From Schistosoma haematobium (lineage: Eukaryota > Platyhelminthes > Trematoda > Strigeidida > Schistosomatidae): a DNA stretch of 64,000 nucleotides. The DNA lies in NCBI RefSeq assembly GCF_000699445.3, contig NC_067199.1, forward strand, positions 27,984,402-28,048,401, in the 5' to 3' direction. The notes beneath the pieces were generated by a model, which worked only from the letters and a program-made list of their open reading frames with translations, had not been told where the DNA came from and did no database searches. How positions within the stretch are numbered: the stretch's first letter is position 1; each line of letters begins with the position of its first letter. Below are positions 50,671 to 62,402 of the stretch, piece by piece. The position numbers and the translations under genes were made by a program.

Positions 50671-52321
50671 TAAAGGTTAAACTTAAAGTCTCTGAAACAG
50701 GGAAGCTAGAAAAATCGGCACTACTCAAACTACTAATATTAAGTGACATATTGGTCAGCAAACTGTTGAATATCTAAGCTCGCGTTAATATCCATTTGCT
50801 TAACAGTGTAGAATCTTAAGATATGAATAGTTAGATATAATATTTAGCTCTACAAATAGTTGGTTATTATACATTATCAGTAAATCAACATCATTTTTAT
50901 AGAGGAGGATTAATGTGTATTGGTTAAGTTATCGCTTCTACTAATAAAAACTAATGAAGGCAATAAAATATCGTACATAAGTATATACATTTTCAGAATA
51001 AACATTTTACAATCCAAATCTTCTTCAATGACCATCAATATGCCGTCATATCATTGACCGAAATAAGAATCCCACTTATTAATCTGTTTTACTATGCAAA
51101 TAAAATACATTCACATTAATCTAGGGACCAGTTATTTAACAAATAATAAAGCTCTTATTCTTACTAACCCAAAAGTAAAACTTTTCGGAATAGTAATCTA
51201 GATATACGTTAAGAGTAAATATTTAGTTGTGCTTAGTGACGTGTATTTTCAGGTCTTAAATCAGGCGGTCAAAGTTAAGTACGGAACAACACGGATCTTA
51301 AGATTACACCAGTAGTGAAATGAGGAATTTATAATTTAAGGTATTGAGCTTCTAAAATTATCTTGACCTAATAACATCTAATGGATATACATTTTTTATC
51401 TGACGAAATATTTTGATAAACTAATCAAGTAGTTTATCATTTACATTCATCACCTATTAAAACAAATTACTATCAATCCATACATTCGATGTATATACTA
51501 ATAAACATGTATAAGATTTCTAGAAGTTCCTAACATCGAATCAATTCTTTAACTCTCTACATAACCACAGTTGTTAATACAAAAGCATGAAAACACATGC
51601 AATGCTCTAATAACTTTGTAAAGAATAGTCAAACTTTTTATATGTTTTAATCAGACTAATAAAACCATCAAATTAATTTAAAAAGTAGTGAACCTTTTCA
51701 GACGAAACTCACATCAATATTTAGTGATGTCATATCTAGGAATCTCATTAAGTTGATGATCTTCGTTATCAAGATAGAGTCCTACATAAAAGTAAAGATT
51801 TTTAATGAAAGTGAAGTTATTGAATTCTCTAAATTTATCTACGTAACCCCTATTTCCAAGTTTACATTGAAAATATGTTTATTGCAACTGATGTAATGAT
51901 TTCTACTTACTGTGTGCACGTGAAATTTATTACCGAACGTGTTTTAACATAATGAATATATGTTTCAATATTTTAAAAAAATGCAACACAGAACAGGAAA
52001 TTCAATCTGAATAAATTTACTTGTTTACAATTTTGTAAAAGCTTTTTTTAATTCCTAATGTTAATTGTATCATAACACATTTACCAATGCTTTTCTTCGC
52101 TTTTTCATAGATAAAGAAAAAACAGAAGCTTTCTGAGATTTATATAAGTATTCTTTTTATACATTTAAATTAAAGTGTTTTAAAGTGCTATAATTAGTAC
52201 AGACACACGTGACAACAAGAGTTTCCACTTCTCTGTATTTTGAAAGCTATAGTAGTTGTAGAATATTTCATGTTTTTCACGTGATCGTCGATTTATCAGT
52301 AATTTTATTGGTATTTACTGT
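50671..52321. other. Intergenic, no gene seen
   Basis: AT-rich sequence. No gene or repeat that I can support. Confidence 0.6.
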
Positions 52322-52740
52322 TTAGTTCCCCTGAGTGTCTTTGAACGATAAAAGGTAGGGAGAGGTCAACTCTCCCTCTAAGTGCCTTCTCGTAGGACCC
52401 CACAATCATAATTGCCATCAAGGAATCTCTTCCTACAGCTTTCTTGCAGACACAGTGTTATTTACAAAAGTGAGAGGATGAGACGCGAAAGTCCACTGCT
52501 TAAACCAAGTTGGGGGATACAAGAAATCAAACTGTGGTAGTTGAAATACATTGATTTTAAACCACTGATGCGCATGGGCTCCAGGATACTGAAGGATCAA
52601 ACCGCGAATGAACCTATATCTTTGTACCGGATACAGCTCTTAACTCTACTCCACTGCGTTGTAGACCATGAACAACTCTAGGTCAAGAGCACGGGGAATG
52701 GTCCGAGTTCTCTCGAACAATCCTGGCCCACACATAAATT
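52322..52740. repeat. GC-richer island, probable old repeat
   Basis: A 420-bp block clearly richer in G+C than its flanks, with no ORF or tRNA-like fold that I can see. Its sharp edges suggest an inserted repeat, but no second copy lies in the window. Confidence 0.35.
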
Positions 52741-55062
52741 TTATGATGATCAACACTAAATCGGCTTGAGAATTTAGAGTAAATGTATCTGTCAGCATTG
52801 TTTCGACACGGAGATTTCTCTCTTTTCTCTCGAAAATTATTCATCAATTAAAACCACAAAAAAACTACATGATTCAGTATTATTAGAAAAAAGTGGGACG
52901 AAGTTAATAAATCAACTAACCACTACAACCTTAATTACTGGATCTATCCACCTTTGCTACGTATCACTCAATCATGATAATCTTTATTATTAAATACCGT
53001 AACTATTCATATCAAAAGACAGTTACTAATCATTTAAAAACCGTTCTTAAACCTTAATTTAGAGCAGTGGCCAATAATCAGTCAAGATCTATATGACATT
53101 TTGGTTCGATGTAGCCATATTAATGTTCAACTTTGGTACAGTGACTACATCCATTGACCGTATGGTTAATTTTCTGGTGTATACATGTAAAATGACAGTT
53201 AATAAGATTTTATAAAATATAAAAAAGAGCATGTTCAATGAATATGATAATAATTTGCACCACCTCTCATCCTATTATATAAAGACTGGATTCTACCGAA
53301 CCCAAAATAACCAGTTAACTGTTTTGAAGACCTAATACTCTTAATTATTGTGAAATGTTAATGTAGCCAGCATGAAAACATTTGGTGTAAATGTCATTTC
53401 TACTTAAATTATTTTCAGTAGTTAAATTATTTAATCCAAATTTGTTTATACATAAATCGTTATAAGGACAGAAAAGATCCACGGTAAGCATTGAACTACA
53501 CGACTCATTATCAGAGAATTGGCATCCAGTTATTAAGTCATGGTAGGTAATCACGTGAATATAATAAATTCATTGCTTCCTGCTACGACGAAATATGACA
53601 CAATTAAAAATCCCTAAAATGTTTAAACACGTACTGTGGAGTGCAGTGATCATTTTTCCGATTTCATAAGCTTAATAGTTATCGAAGTTCATTCACATAT
53701 GGTATTTTGTTCCTAAGGAAGTAGAGCTGACTAAATTCATGTCATCAAATAGATAGCGTAACAAGAAGACTAAGATTTTCGGGACTGTGCTCAATACATT
53801 TCGATCACTTTGATTACACAAATACTTGTTAGCAAAATTTATGTAGGAAGAATTAAAAAGTCAACTGGACAGGTGGAAGGTAAGAGGAAACAAGGTCAAT
53901 AAAGAGAATAATGTTGAAAATAACGTGAAACTCACCATACTGTATAATAGAACAATATTACCAGGGTGAATGTAGTGTGAGAATAAACTGTTTTCGAACA
54001 CATGAAAGAGTTTGAATTTTCACATGCACAGGGCTCCAATAGACCTTGGTATACGCCCTTGAACACTTTTGTGCAAAGCCACAAAAGTTGAGTCAGTATG
54101 ACTTGTTTCAACTAAGTTTAACAAGAGAGGACGACGAATGTTTATCATCTATTCTTATTAGATCACTTGAGTTTATTTGTTTTTGTAACCATTTTGTACA
54201 TGCAAATCATATTTTCTCCGCCCTATGTTGGTGTGGTGATGCACACATGTAAAATGATAAAAAGGTATATGTGTGATCATATTATCCGAAATGTATTGAA
54301 ATAATATATAACACAGTTATGGTCATCGTCTTTTTATCATAAACAGAGTTTAGTGTCCCTCTAAACCATATATAAAATACCAAACATCTGTTATTCTTGT
54401 TCGTATAATTTTGACTACATGTAAAATGCCTTTTGTGTGTCTTTCATTTGATAACACAAGTTGTGCCTATTTCTCATACTGCACGATTTCTGAAATGATG
54501 ATTTTCCAGTCACTTTCGGTTTCTTCATTTGATTCGTTTAATACTTTGTTTCTCTCTAGAAGCAAACAAGGAAACTTGAGCCTCTTCTTCGAGTAGAAGC
54601 TTTTTCATCTATTTGTAGGGAAGACAAGTGCACCAAACCAGTGTTTATGGGTATTCTTATGGCTGTTTGACTGAACTTGGAGATATATATCCGCTTAATA
54701 TTGTTAATAATATCCTATATAAATTACCTATACGTTTATCATTGTCCAACAATATGTAAAAATAAGTATCCGGAAAATTCTAGGATTCATTTACTCATCG
54801 TAGAGAAACTCATCAGCAATTCCACTAAGATTAAAGTATAAGCTAAATGTTGACAAGATAGTCTCCATCCCTTTCTTATACTATAACTATCCATTCATAA
54901 ATCAATAAATAACATCAACCTAAGTTTAACTGTCAATAAATGAACCATAATGGGGTAAAAGAGACTTATGTAACTTTCGATTTCAAAAACCACAAACCAA
55001 CATTTGAAAGATAAGCATTTATCAATAATTGGCATGTTAAATATAAATAATTTATCAGTTAC
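52741..55062. other. Intergenic, downstream of the zinc-finger gene
   Basis: AT-rich sequence. Small ORFs (68, 69 and 61 codons) lack recognisable domains. It presumably includes the 3' UTR of the minus-strand gene next to 55063. Confidence 0.5.
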
Positions 55063-55470
55063 TCAAAAATGCATTGTATGTCCAATAAAGTCATAAACAT
55101 CTAAACAGGTTTGTGCACACATATTACATTTCAATGGATTATTTACACAATGCATTCCCATGTGTAAACAATATAAAGCTTGTTGAACAAATCCAATTTG
55201 ACAATATTCACAAATGTATGGGAAAATTGGCCGAAAGTGTTCAACTTTACTAGTATTTTGACTGTTCATTTCATTTAAATTATTATTGTGAATATTCGTA
55301 TCAGTTTCTTTGTCATTGTAACAGTTTGAATTCATGCCTAATTTATCATGGTGTATTTCAGATACAGAATGTGAATTTTTCAGAATATTGAGCTTGGATC
55401 GATTGTAATTTACAAATTTACGCAAATTTCTAAAGCCCGACTTCTTATAACACCTGCGGTCACGTCGTGT
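55063..55470 (-). CDS. Zinc-finger protein, last exon (Hunchback/Ikaros-like finger pair)
   Basis: Terminal exon of 408 nt (135 codons plus TAA). It starts after a TAG acceptor at 55471-55473 (…ttataaatag), with phase 0 that fits the upstream exon's end. It encodes a basic start (TRRDRRCYKKSGF), an Asn/Ser-rich linker and two C2H2 fingers at the extreme C-terminus: C493, C496, H509, H513 and C521, C524, H537, H540 in the joined 541-residue numbering. A paired finger of this spacing at the C-terminus, with LHMGMH and KCNMC, resembles the dimerisation fingers of Hunchback and Ikaros-family transcription factors. The second finger ends with only two residues between its histidines. A nuclear regulatory role is inferred from the family. 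Confidence 0.75.
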   Translation of the reverse strand, partial: TRRDRRCYKKSGFRNLRKFVNYNRSKLNILKNSHSVSEIHHDKLGMNSNCYNDKETDTNIHNNNLNEMNSQNTSKVEHFRPIFPYICEYCQIGFVQQALYCLHMGMHCVNNPLKCNMCAQTCLDVYDFIGHTMHF

Positions 55471-56753
55471 CTATTTATAATTAATCGAAAAAAACAACAA
55501 CAGAAATTTTGAGATGCAATAAAATTCAAATGGATTTAGTGGCAACATAAACATATTTTTCAAAATATTAGTCGATATCCATAACTGAAGATATTTACTA
55601 GTAAACTGGCTAACTTTAACTCAAGTTTGTATATTCTTTCCAGATTGTTCATTAGTATTCTACAGATATACTCATTCCATAGTTATATTGTAAAAATTAA
55701 ATAATCTGCTACAGTTGTTGTCAATCATGATTAGTCGTAAAATGAAATATGAATGACACGATCAATTCCAATTTACAAGCATATATAGATAGTATCAGTT
55801 GTGAAGACCATGAACAATACAGATTCTTGAAATGTAAAATAATTCATATGTCACTGTTTTGTTGTGTCAACTACATCATTAACTCGATCACGGTTCTTTA
55901 TATAAAGTAGGCTATACTCAGCAGAAAACGTTAAGCATACAATAGCATTAATAGAATTGGCCTTAAGATTAAAAAATGCGATGTGATGAATAGAATAAGT
56001 TAATGAAGACAGGTGTTTCATAAATTTGTTCAAGCTAGGTGACTTTAGTGTTATCGCTTCAAACTATGCTTTGCAAATCTGTATACACTTGTGACAATAT
56101 ACATGTATAAATGAAAAGATGACCCAAATTATATTTCTGAGTGCATTTTTAAACGATGTAAGGTGTTTGGAGGCTGTCAGCAGAAAACCTTAAACCTATG
56201 TTTCCTGCTAGTTAATATTCATCACCTGGATATATCATTAACATATAATCTAATTAATTCTGTCTTTATTGCATTACTGAAAACATTGGTTAGATATGAA
56301 ATAAAAGATATGCGATCAAAACATATTTACACCTTATTCACTATAACAGAAATTAATCGAAATAAGTTAATACTGATAAATTTATGTATCACTTAATTAC
56401 AAATTATCGCTCATGAACGCCACTGTGCTAAGAATAAACACGTCTGATATTGGTTGATAATATCTACCCAACTAACACGTAAACTAAGTCTAAGGCTTCC
56501 TATCACTTGGTTCCAATCAAGTTAACTTTAAAAAATATTAACCGCAATTTAATATCAACAGAATTGATGACTGAATTGAAACTTTTCAGATTGATTTCAG
56601 TTATCAAGAATGACTATACAACATGATATACGTTACCACCACAAAATAGTCTAAGCATATTTTAAAAATTGCATACTGTATTACAAGTGAGACGATATTA
56701 CTAGACTATAAACTAAATTATTTTCATTTCAACTTTAGGAATATTCTTTTCAC
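55471..56753 (-). other. Intron of the zinc-finger gene
   Basis: 1283 bp between a GTGAAA donor (56753-56748) and a TAG acceptor (55473-55471). It contains a decayed family C SINE piece at 56161-56235. The ORF reading past the donor for 10 codons is intronic. Confidence 0.68.
56161..56235 (-). mobile_element. Family C SINE fragment, decayed
   Basis: gtttggaggctgtcagcaga with the following aaaaccttaaacctatgttt matches the minus-strand family C hammerhead region in order, but the core is eroded. It lies inside the zinc-finger gene's intron. Confidence 0.55.
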
Positions 56754-57971
56754 CTTATGAAAAACACCATCACTGTTGTTCATATTATTTGCATTCAAAA
56801 ATCGATTATTTCCTTCCAAAACCGAATAATTCATTTCACAATTTCTTTGTTGATTTCCTAATCCTCGTGGTGAGGGCAGTGATCGACTTCTTTTAATTGT
56901 GAGGGGTTGATCAATAATCTCATATCTCTTAACATCTTCAAATAATTCACTACCTTTAGAAACTTTATGATTCTCAATACATTTTACATTTGAATCTAGA
57001 ATAGCAATTTTTAAACTTTCTTGACTATTATTGTCTTGATTTTCTCTATGAGATTTACATTGAACATTATTTATAAATTTTTGATCTTCATTAGTTAATG
57101 ATGTGCCTGATGAGAAATTCAATGATTTTGAAATATCACGATTTGAGGTTGATATAGCATTACATCCATTAAGAGACTTCATAAAAGAATATACTGATGA
57201 TGTTGATGTTTGACTTGTTACAACTTCACTAGGAACATTTTTCATTTTAATTTTATTATCGTTTGAGTTAGATTTTTCATTCATATCTCTAACACTGTCT
57301 TTTATTGTTGATTTTGGAAATACATTCGTTTCATTAACTTTTAAAGACCGAATTAAATTCATCTTTATATTTGGTGGAATATTACTTGTTGGATATTTTG
57401 AATTCAACAATAGATTATGTAGACATTCACTTTTTTGAATATCTATATATGATGAAGAATTATCTGAATTTATTTGACATCCTCTAAAAGAAGGTATATT
57501 ACCTTCGTATCCTGATAAAAATCTACGGTTTTTCGGACTTGTATGAAAACTGGTTGTATCATTGCTGTTATTATTATTATTTGTTGTGGAATTTTGTCTA
57601 GAATATAAATTCGGTAAAGTGAGTTGATTAAATAATATATTAAATATCGGTTCAGTTCTTTCACCTATCCAACTTGATAAAGAAGAACGATACGATGAAG
57701 GATCAAAATTGTTTGATATTCCATCATGTTTCTGTGTAATAAGCTTATCTGAATCAACAAGATCTTCACAGAGAGTTATCTTATGATTAGTATTATTGCT
57801 CACATTTGATGCATTAGTGGTTGCATCAGTTTCTATACACGTTCCAGCACGTGCACTATCCATCATATGCATAGCTAACATATCTCGTGTAACATATTCT
57901 GCTCCACACTTAGTGCATACAAATAGGCATTGATTTGATTCATGATCTAATATAACATCATTCAGTGACAT
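56754..57971 (-). CDS. Zinc-finger protein, large internal exon
   Basis: An open frame of 406 codons from the ATG at 57971 to a strong donor, CATAAG then GTGAAA, at 56754. Just 5' of the ATG an acceptor-like ttaactttag precedes ATCGAAATC in the same frame, so the exon probably begins near 57980 and the ATG may be internal. Residues 19-45 form an atypical finger (C19, C22, H35, then C45) with LAMHMMDSARAG. The rest is a long Ser/Asn/Thr-rich stretch, with basic RSRSLPSPRG near the end and no other finger. This fits a transcription factor whose first fingers lie in upstream exons not seen here. The product name is inferred from the finger pair in the next exon. Confidence 0.75.
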
Positions 57972-57984
57972 GATTTCGATCTAA

Positions 57985-58130
57985 AGTTAATAAAATTGTA
58001 ATAGATCAAATTTCAGTAAAATAAATCAAAATAGTGAAGAAAACATAGTCGATAATTTGAATAGGACTAGAGGTGGAAGTTTATATTATTTCATAAGTCA
58101 GTGAACCTCTAAAACATTTGTGACGAAATA
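57985..58130. other. Intron or upstream region of the zinc-finger gene
   Basis: AT-rich sequence. Nothing recognised. Confidence 0.4.
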
Positions 58131-58420
58131 GTTGTATCGAGGCAATCCTCACATGATGTACATATGCCAATTAAGACCGACCAAAATTAGAACAAAAATA
58201 TCAACACGGAACAACTAAAAAATTAATTTATACTCATACCCGTTGGACAAACTATCAGCTAATTGGATTCAGTAGCTAAGTGGATGATGCGTCTGACTTT
58301 TGAATGTAAAGGTACTGTGTTTGAAATCCGGAGTTCTTATAAACTCCGGAATGCAGGCACATCCAGCTTACAAGTTCCGAACTCTGATTTCCGCTGCTAG
58401 CCATAATCCATCGATTTTGT
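58131..58420 (+). mobile_element. Sm-alpha-type SINE, old multi-unit copy
   Basis: A preceding-unit tail (gtatcgaggcaatcctcaca to aaaatatcaac) runs straight into the next unit: unit start, tRNA-like head (box A tagctaagtgg near 58272), ribozyme remnant (CUUACAAG) and partial tail. This is a decayed copy spanning more than one unit in direct orientation. Confidence 0.7.
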
Positions 58421-60790
58421 AGGCCTTTATGTTTGTTTTATGGGTGAAATAACTTTAGATAATTAGTGGAAACAACCAGAAGTAAATCTTATAAAAACAC
58501 TTAAAACTGTTTTAATGGCCTCAACCACCTCTAGATAGACGATTAGAAACAGAAGATACTTCTATTTAGGTGTTTTTCAATTTCAGCGTGCTTTCTTAAG
58601 AGCCTAGTCAATACAGAATTCACTAAACCATGATGTATTAGCACAGAAATACTAAGTATGTTTTAAATTGCTCCTGACAGATCTCGATGCAATTAAGGTC
58701 AAATAAATACGTTTCACTAAATAAGTGCTTAATTAAATCATATATTTCAAAATGAAGACAGTATTTGAATTTCAGGCACACTTCAACTATACTGAACTAG
58801 TTCCATAGTTCCTTTTGTTTACCATCTAAATAGTTATCATTATGTAGAAAGGCGACTTTATGGAATCTATAAATGCTTATTCAAACAACATTGCTGTGAA
58901 ACATTCTTCTCGAAAATTGTTTTGTATGAAGAATCGAATAAATCTGGAACGTACCTAATGTTTAATCTGTAAGTACAGATATAAATATGTTCTGTTCACT
59001 AGAAATATATGTATAAACTTAACACCGATTGTAAATCAACCAAGTTTAGATTTTCACTTTAAAACCCAAATAGTCATATTTACTAGAAAATCACCCAGAT
59101 ACACATTATTTATACATTGCATAACTGTAAGTAATTATCTTTCAAAGGTATATTTTTTCAATAAAAAACAATAAGGATTAACGCTCTTGACCAGTAACAC
59201 GTTACGATGTTGTTATGTTGTTAGTTATATATCTGGTCAAATTTTATGAACATTGTGAATTTCCCAAATGAAGTTAGCATTTGAAATTTTGTGTAAATTT
59301 CACCAGCATCTACTCTCAACTGAATGTGCTAGATTATAGAATAACTCGTGACAATTCCTTAACTCCAGTTTTTTAGACAGAAAATGTAAATTTCTAAATT
59401 TCTAAAAACAAAGTTGGTATTAGTGCAACCTCTAAACATTGATAACAAACTTCCGTTATCCAACAATATCATTTTATATTATCCATAAACAGAACATAGA
59501 CTAGTAGAAGACTTTGATCTATCATTTTTAGACCATATATGTCTTCTAATCTCATAGTTAAGTAACTGCATAACAAAATGTATACATTGATTTCACTAAA
59601 AAAATATATGACAAAGAATACTGATTAAAATGTTCTTTGTATACATACAAATAAACTATCGAAAAGCATATTCATCATCACAGTGGTAGAATCGTGATAC
59701 AATTCCACCAAATCTAAGGATTAGTTTTATTCTTCCTTTAGAATTATTTGGGCCCACAGTGACCAATTAATAAGAAAGTTCTAATAAGGGTATAATGTGT
59801 TCCCCAGTTTTTCACTTGAAACGTAACACTGGGTATGAAGTAATGTTGTTTATAAAATTTAAGTTTAAATATTTAATGTCTAAAATCTAACCGAACTTTA
59901 TTACTGTGTAGATCAAGATACTTGATTTTATGCTAATTTGTTTTTCTAAGGTGTGAAATATATCCGATATTGTATGTAGCACATAGTTGGAAATGTAATT
60001 ACCTGTAACAATATAACACTTTTAACTGAACTCAGTATTGCAAAATAATGAACTTAAGCATTGCCATTTCAATATATCAAAATACATGAAACTTTCTAGT
60101 CTGGTTTTTAATACTGTAAACAACGAGCTGAATGTCTATGATTCCCCTCAATAAAATACAGTCTAAATCTAAAAACTAAATTGGCAAAACAGTAAAAAGG
60201 GTTAAATGGATACGAAATCAAGACCCTTTGATAACACTTATCATCATTTGAAATGTGAGAATTTAACTTCCTCTATGATAACCATACTTTATTATTTCTA
60301 TGTTTTACATTTTAGTTTCATAACACCATAGATAATAAATGTCTATAATTACACCTTAGAATTAATTAAATTACTAACTATTAATTTTAATGTATCCCTT
60401 AAATTAACGTACAAAGAAACTACTGTTCGTTTCATATAACGGCAGATGGAATGAGATTCCAAACTAAGGTTCAATGAAAAAAAAGTCAATTTCGTTCATC
60501 AGTAAATCCTCCTTCCATCACTCACAGTAAATAAGTGAAAACAGCTGTGATTAACATATTTGTAGTTCTCACTTCGCTTTTTAACAATAATATGAGTCTC
60601 ATGTTTTTTTATCATCAATACATGGAACAAAAATACTTAAATTACTGCATCAACATAATCAACCTCTCCTCTCTACAATCAACAGCCGTAATACTCCTGA
60701 ATTAATTATTAATTCAACTCTTAACTGTAGTGATACAGGATATTTTTCAATAAAATCCATGTAACCAGGATACTATTACTAATTCTTTTC
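58421..60790. other. Intergenic or intronic, no gene seen
   Basis: About 2.4 kb of AT-rich DNA. Upstream exons of the minus-strand zinc-finger gene could lie here, but none is recognisable by fingers or a long frame. Confidence 0.55.
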
Positions 60791-60802
60791 TTAAATTAAC
60801 TA

Positions 60803-60944
60803 AAAATGTATTTATTCTGGTTAGCGTTTTCTTTTAGCAAAAATTATTTCCTGCAGGATCGAAATGCTGACTCCATACTTAACTCTCCTTTTTTACCTGA
60901 ACTTGGGACAGGCAGTAGCCCTAGAAGAGCTACAGGCGGAGTTG
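60803..60944 (-). mobile_element. RTE 5'-end-only short element with target-site duplication
   Basis: A 142-bp insertion with a perfect 12-bp duplication, ttaaattaacta (60791-60802 and 60945-60956). On the minus strand it begins with caactccgcctgtagctc, matching the RTE 5' end. It runs to the ccagaataaa point and ends in a short A/T tail. It contains no RTE coding or 3' sequence. The 68-codon ORF over it is not a gene. Confidence 0.85.
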
Positions 60945-60956
60945 TTAAATTAACTA

Positions 60957-61439
60957 GTTTACATATAATTGCACAATATACTTTTATAAGGAATACATTT
61001 TTAAAAAAATAATAATAATGTGATAATGTAACTCACCTGAAAATAATTTCTAAAAAGAAAACAAAGTAGTTACTAATTCTTGAAAATACTACTAACAATT
61101 TACTCAAATAAAATATAATCATATTTACCCATGTGTCTGTAAATCGCTACATTCCTGTCTGTCTATCTATCTATCCATCATCTATTTGTCAGAATGAAAT
61201 CTGTTTGATTGGAAAACAACAAATAATTTATCAATCAGTAATTAGTGAATTAGAATAAAAACTAAATACATAAAGCTTATCTATTCTCAATAGATTTTGT
61301 ATCATTTAAATGTCAAATAATTAAATTCTAGATAAAGTTATAATTTCAAGCGTTAATTAGGATGCAAAGCATTTTATTTCAATCAACTATCAAATAGACT
61401 CTGAATGAGTAGTTAAGGTAAATTGGTGAGAATATAATT
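60957..61439. other. Intergenic, no gene seen
   Basis: AT-rich, with a short (CTAT/CTGT) run near 61155-61180. Confidence 0.6.
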
Positions 61440-61690
61440 TATGATCGACTTTTGAGCGACTCTAAAATAACCTTGAGAATGTCCACCAAATTATTAGAGC
61501 TAAATATGGGTTACCAAACTGTGTTGAAGAATAAAGATTATGATATACAGTTGTTGATTAGGGTTAGGAATTACATTTAGAATTTTCATCACAAACTAAC
61601 ATCAGCTAAAATATCAAAACTCTATTTAGTCAAATAGATGAATGAATTTTGCGCCAAAATCTGAAACTTGCTGCCATGAATTATTGTCTT
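61440..61690 (+). repeat. Repeat family G
   Basis: Diverged copy of 20848-21080: gagcgactctaaaataacc, gaatgtccaccaaattatta and gaatgaattttgcgccaaaa align in order. Confidence 0.5.
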
Positions 61691-62165
61691 GCCAGTAAAT
61701 TAAATGTAAATTAGCACAAGATAAGAATTAAACGATGCTTTTATGTTTCTTTTTCTTTTATATGTTATTTTCATCAAAAAATAAGTAAATATTGATGACC
61801 TGCCTAAAGTGTAATCAACTACCAATTTTTGTCTTCGTACTATAATTTTTAGCTAGATGATTCTTTGTACGTAACATAATTTATAAATGTGAAGCGTAAA
61901 ACAGATTTGATGGAAGTAAGCTAGGAGAGGTCGTCTCTACAGAAATGAAAGGTTCCTTTAAAACTTTGAAAGTTTTTGAATAGTTAATGTTTTTAAATAT
62001 AACTTACTGTTTTTTGACCAAAAAATCCAAAGTTGTTACTTTCTAGGTTACTATATCTTATCAATAAATGATACAATTCATGATTTGTAGCAAAGTACTA
62101 ATCACTACTTTTATATTTTTATAAGACATAATTTTCAATGAACAATATTTTAAAAACAAGTATAT
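61691..62165. other. Intergenic, no gene seen
   Basis: AT-rich sequence. Nothing recognised. Confidence 0.6.
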
Positions 62166-62174
62166 TTGAAGTTT

Positions 62175-62402
62175 TTTGATCGGGATCGTGAACTGACTGA
62201 TGCTAGACCACCATTGAAAACTTGGATGCACTGGACGGCAGTTTCGTCCAAATGTGAGACTCCCCACCAGTGCGCATCCGCGACCCCGCTCGCGAGGTTC
62301 AAACCCATGGCCCTCGGTCTTGTGCGCAAACGCTTAACCACGAGACCACTGAGCCGGTCGGCATCCAACGGTACTAGTGTCTAACCTCAACCAATCCACC
62401 AA
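62175..62402 (-). mobile_element. Family B SINE, single unit end
   Basis: Minus-strand tail, ribozyme region, tRNA-like head and part of the unit body. The ribozyme has CUGGUGGGGAG where CUGCUGAGGAG is expected, so it is dead, but stem I (GCACUG/CAGUGC) and the GUC are kept. The overlapping ORFs on both strands are SINE translations. Confidence 0.83.

Noticed and set aside
56724..56753. Ten extra codons at the end of the large zinc-finger exon
   Set aside because: They follow a strong splice donor (CATAAG then GTGAAA) and are more likely intronic read-through.
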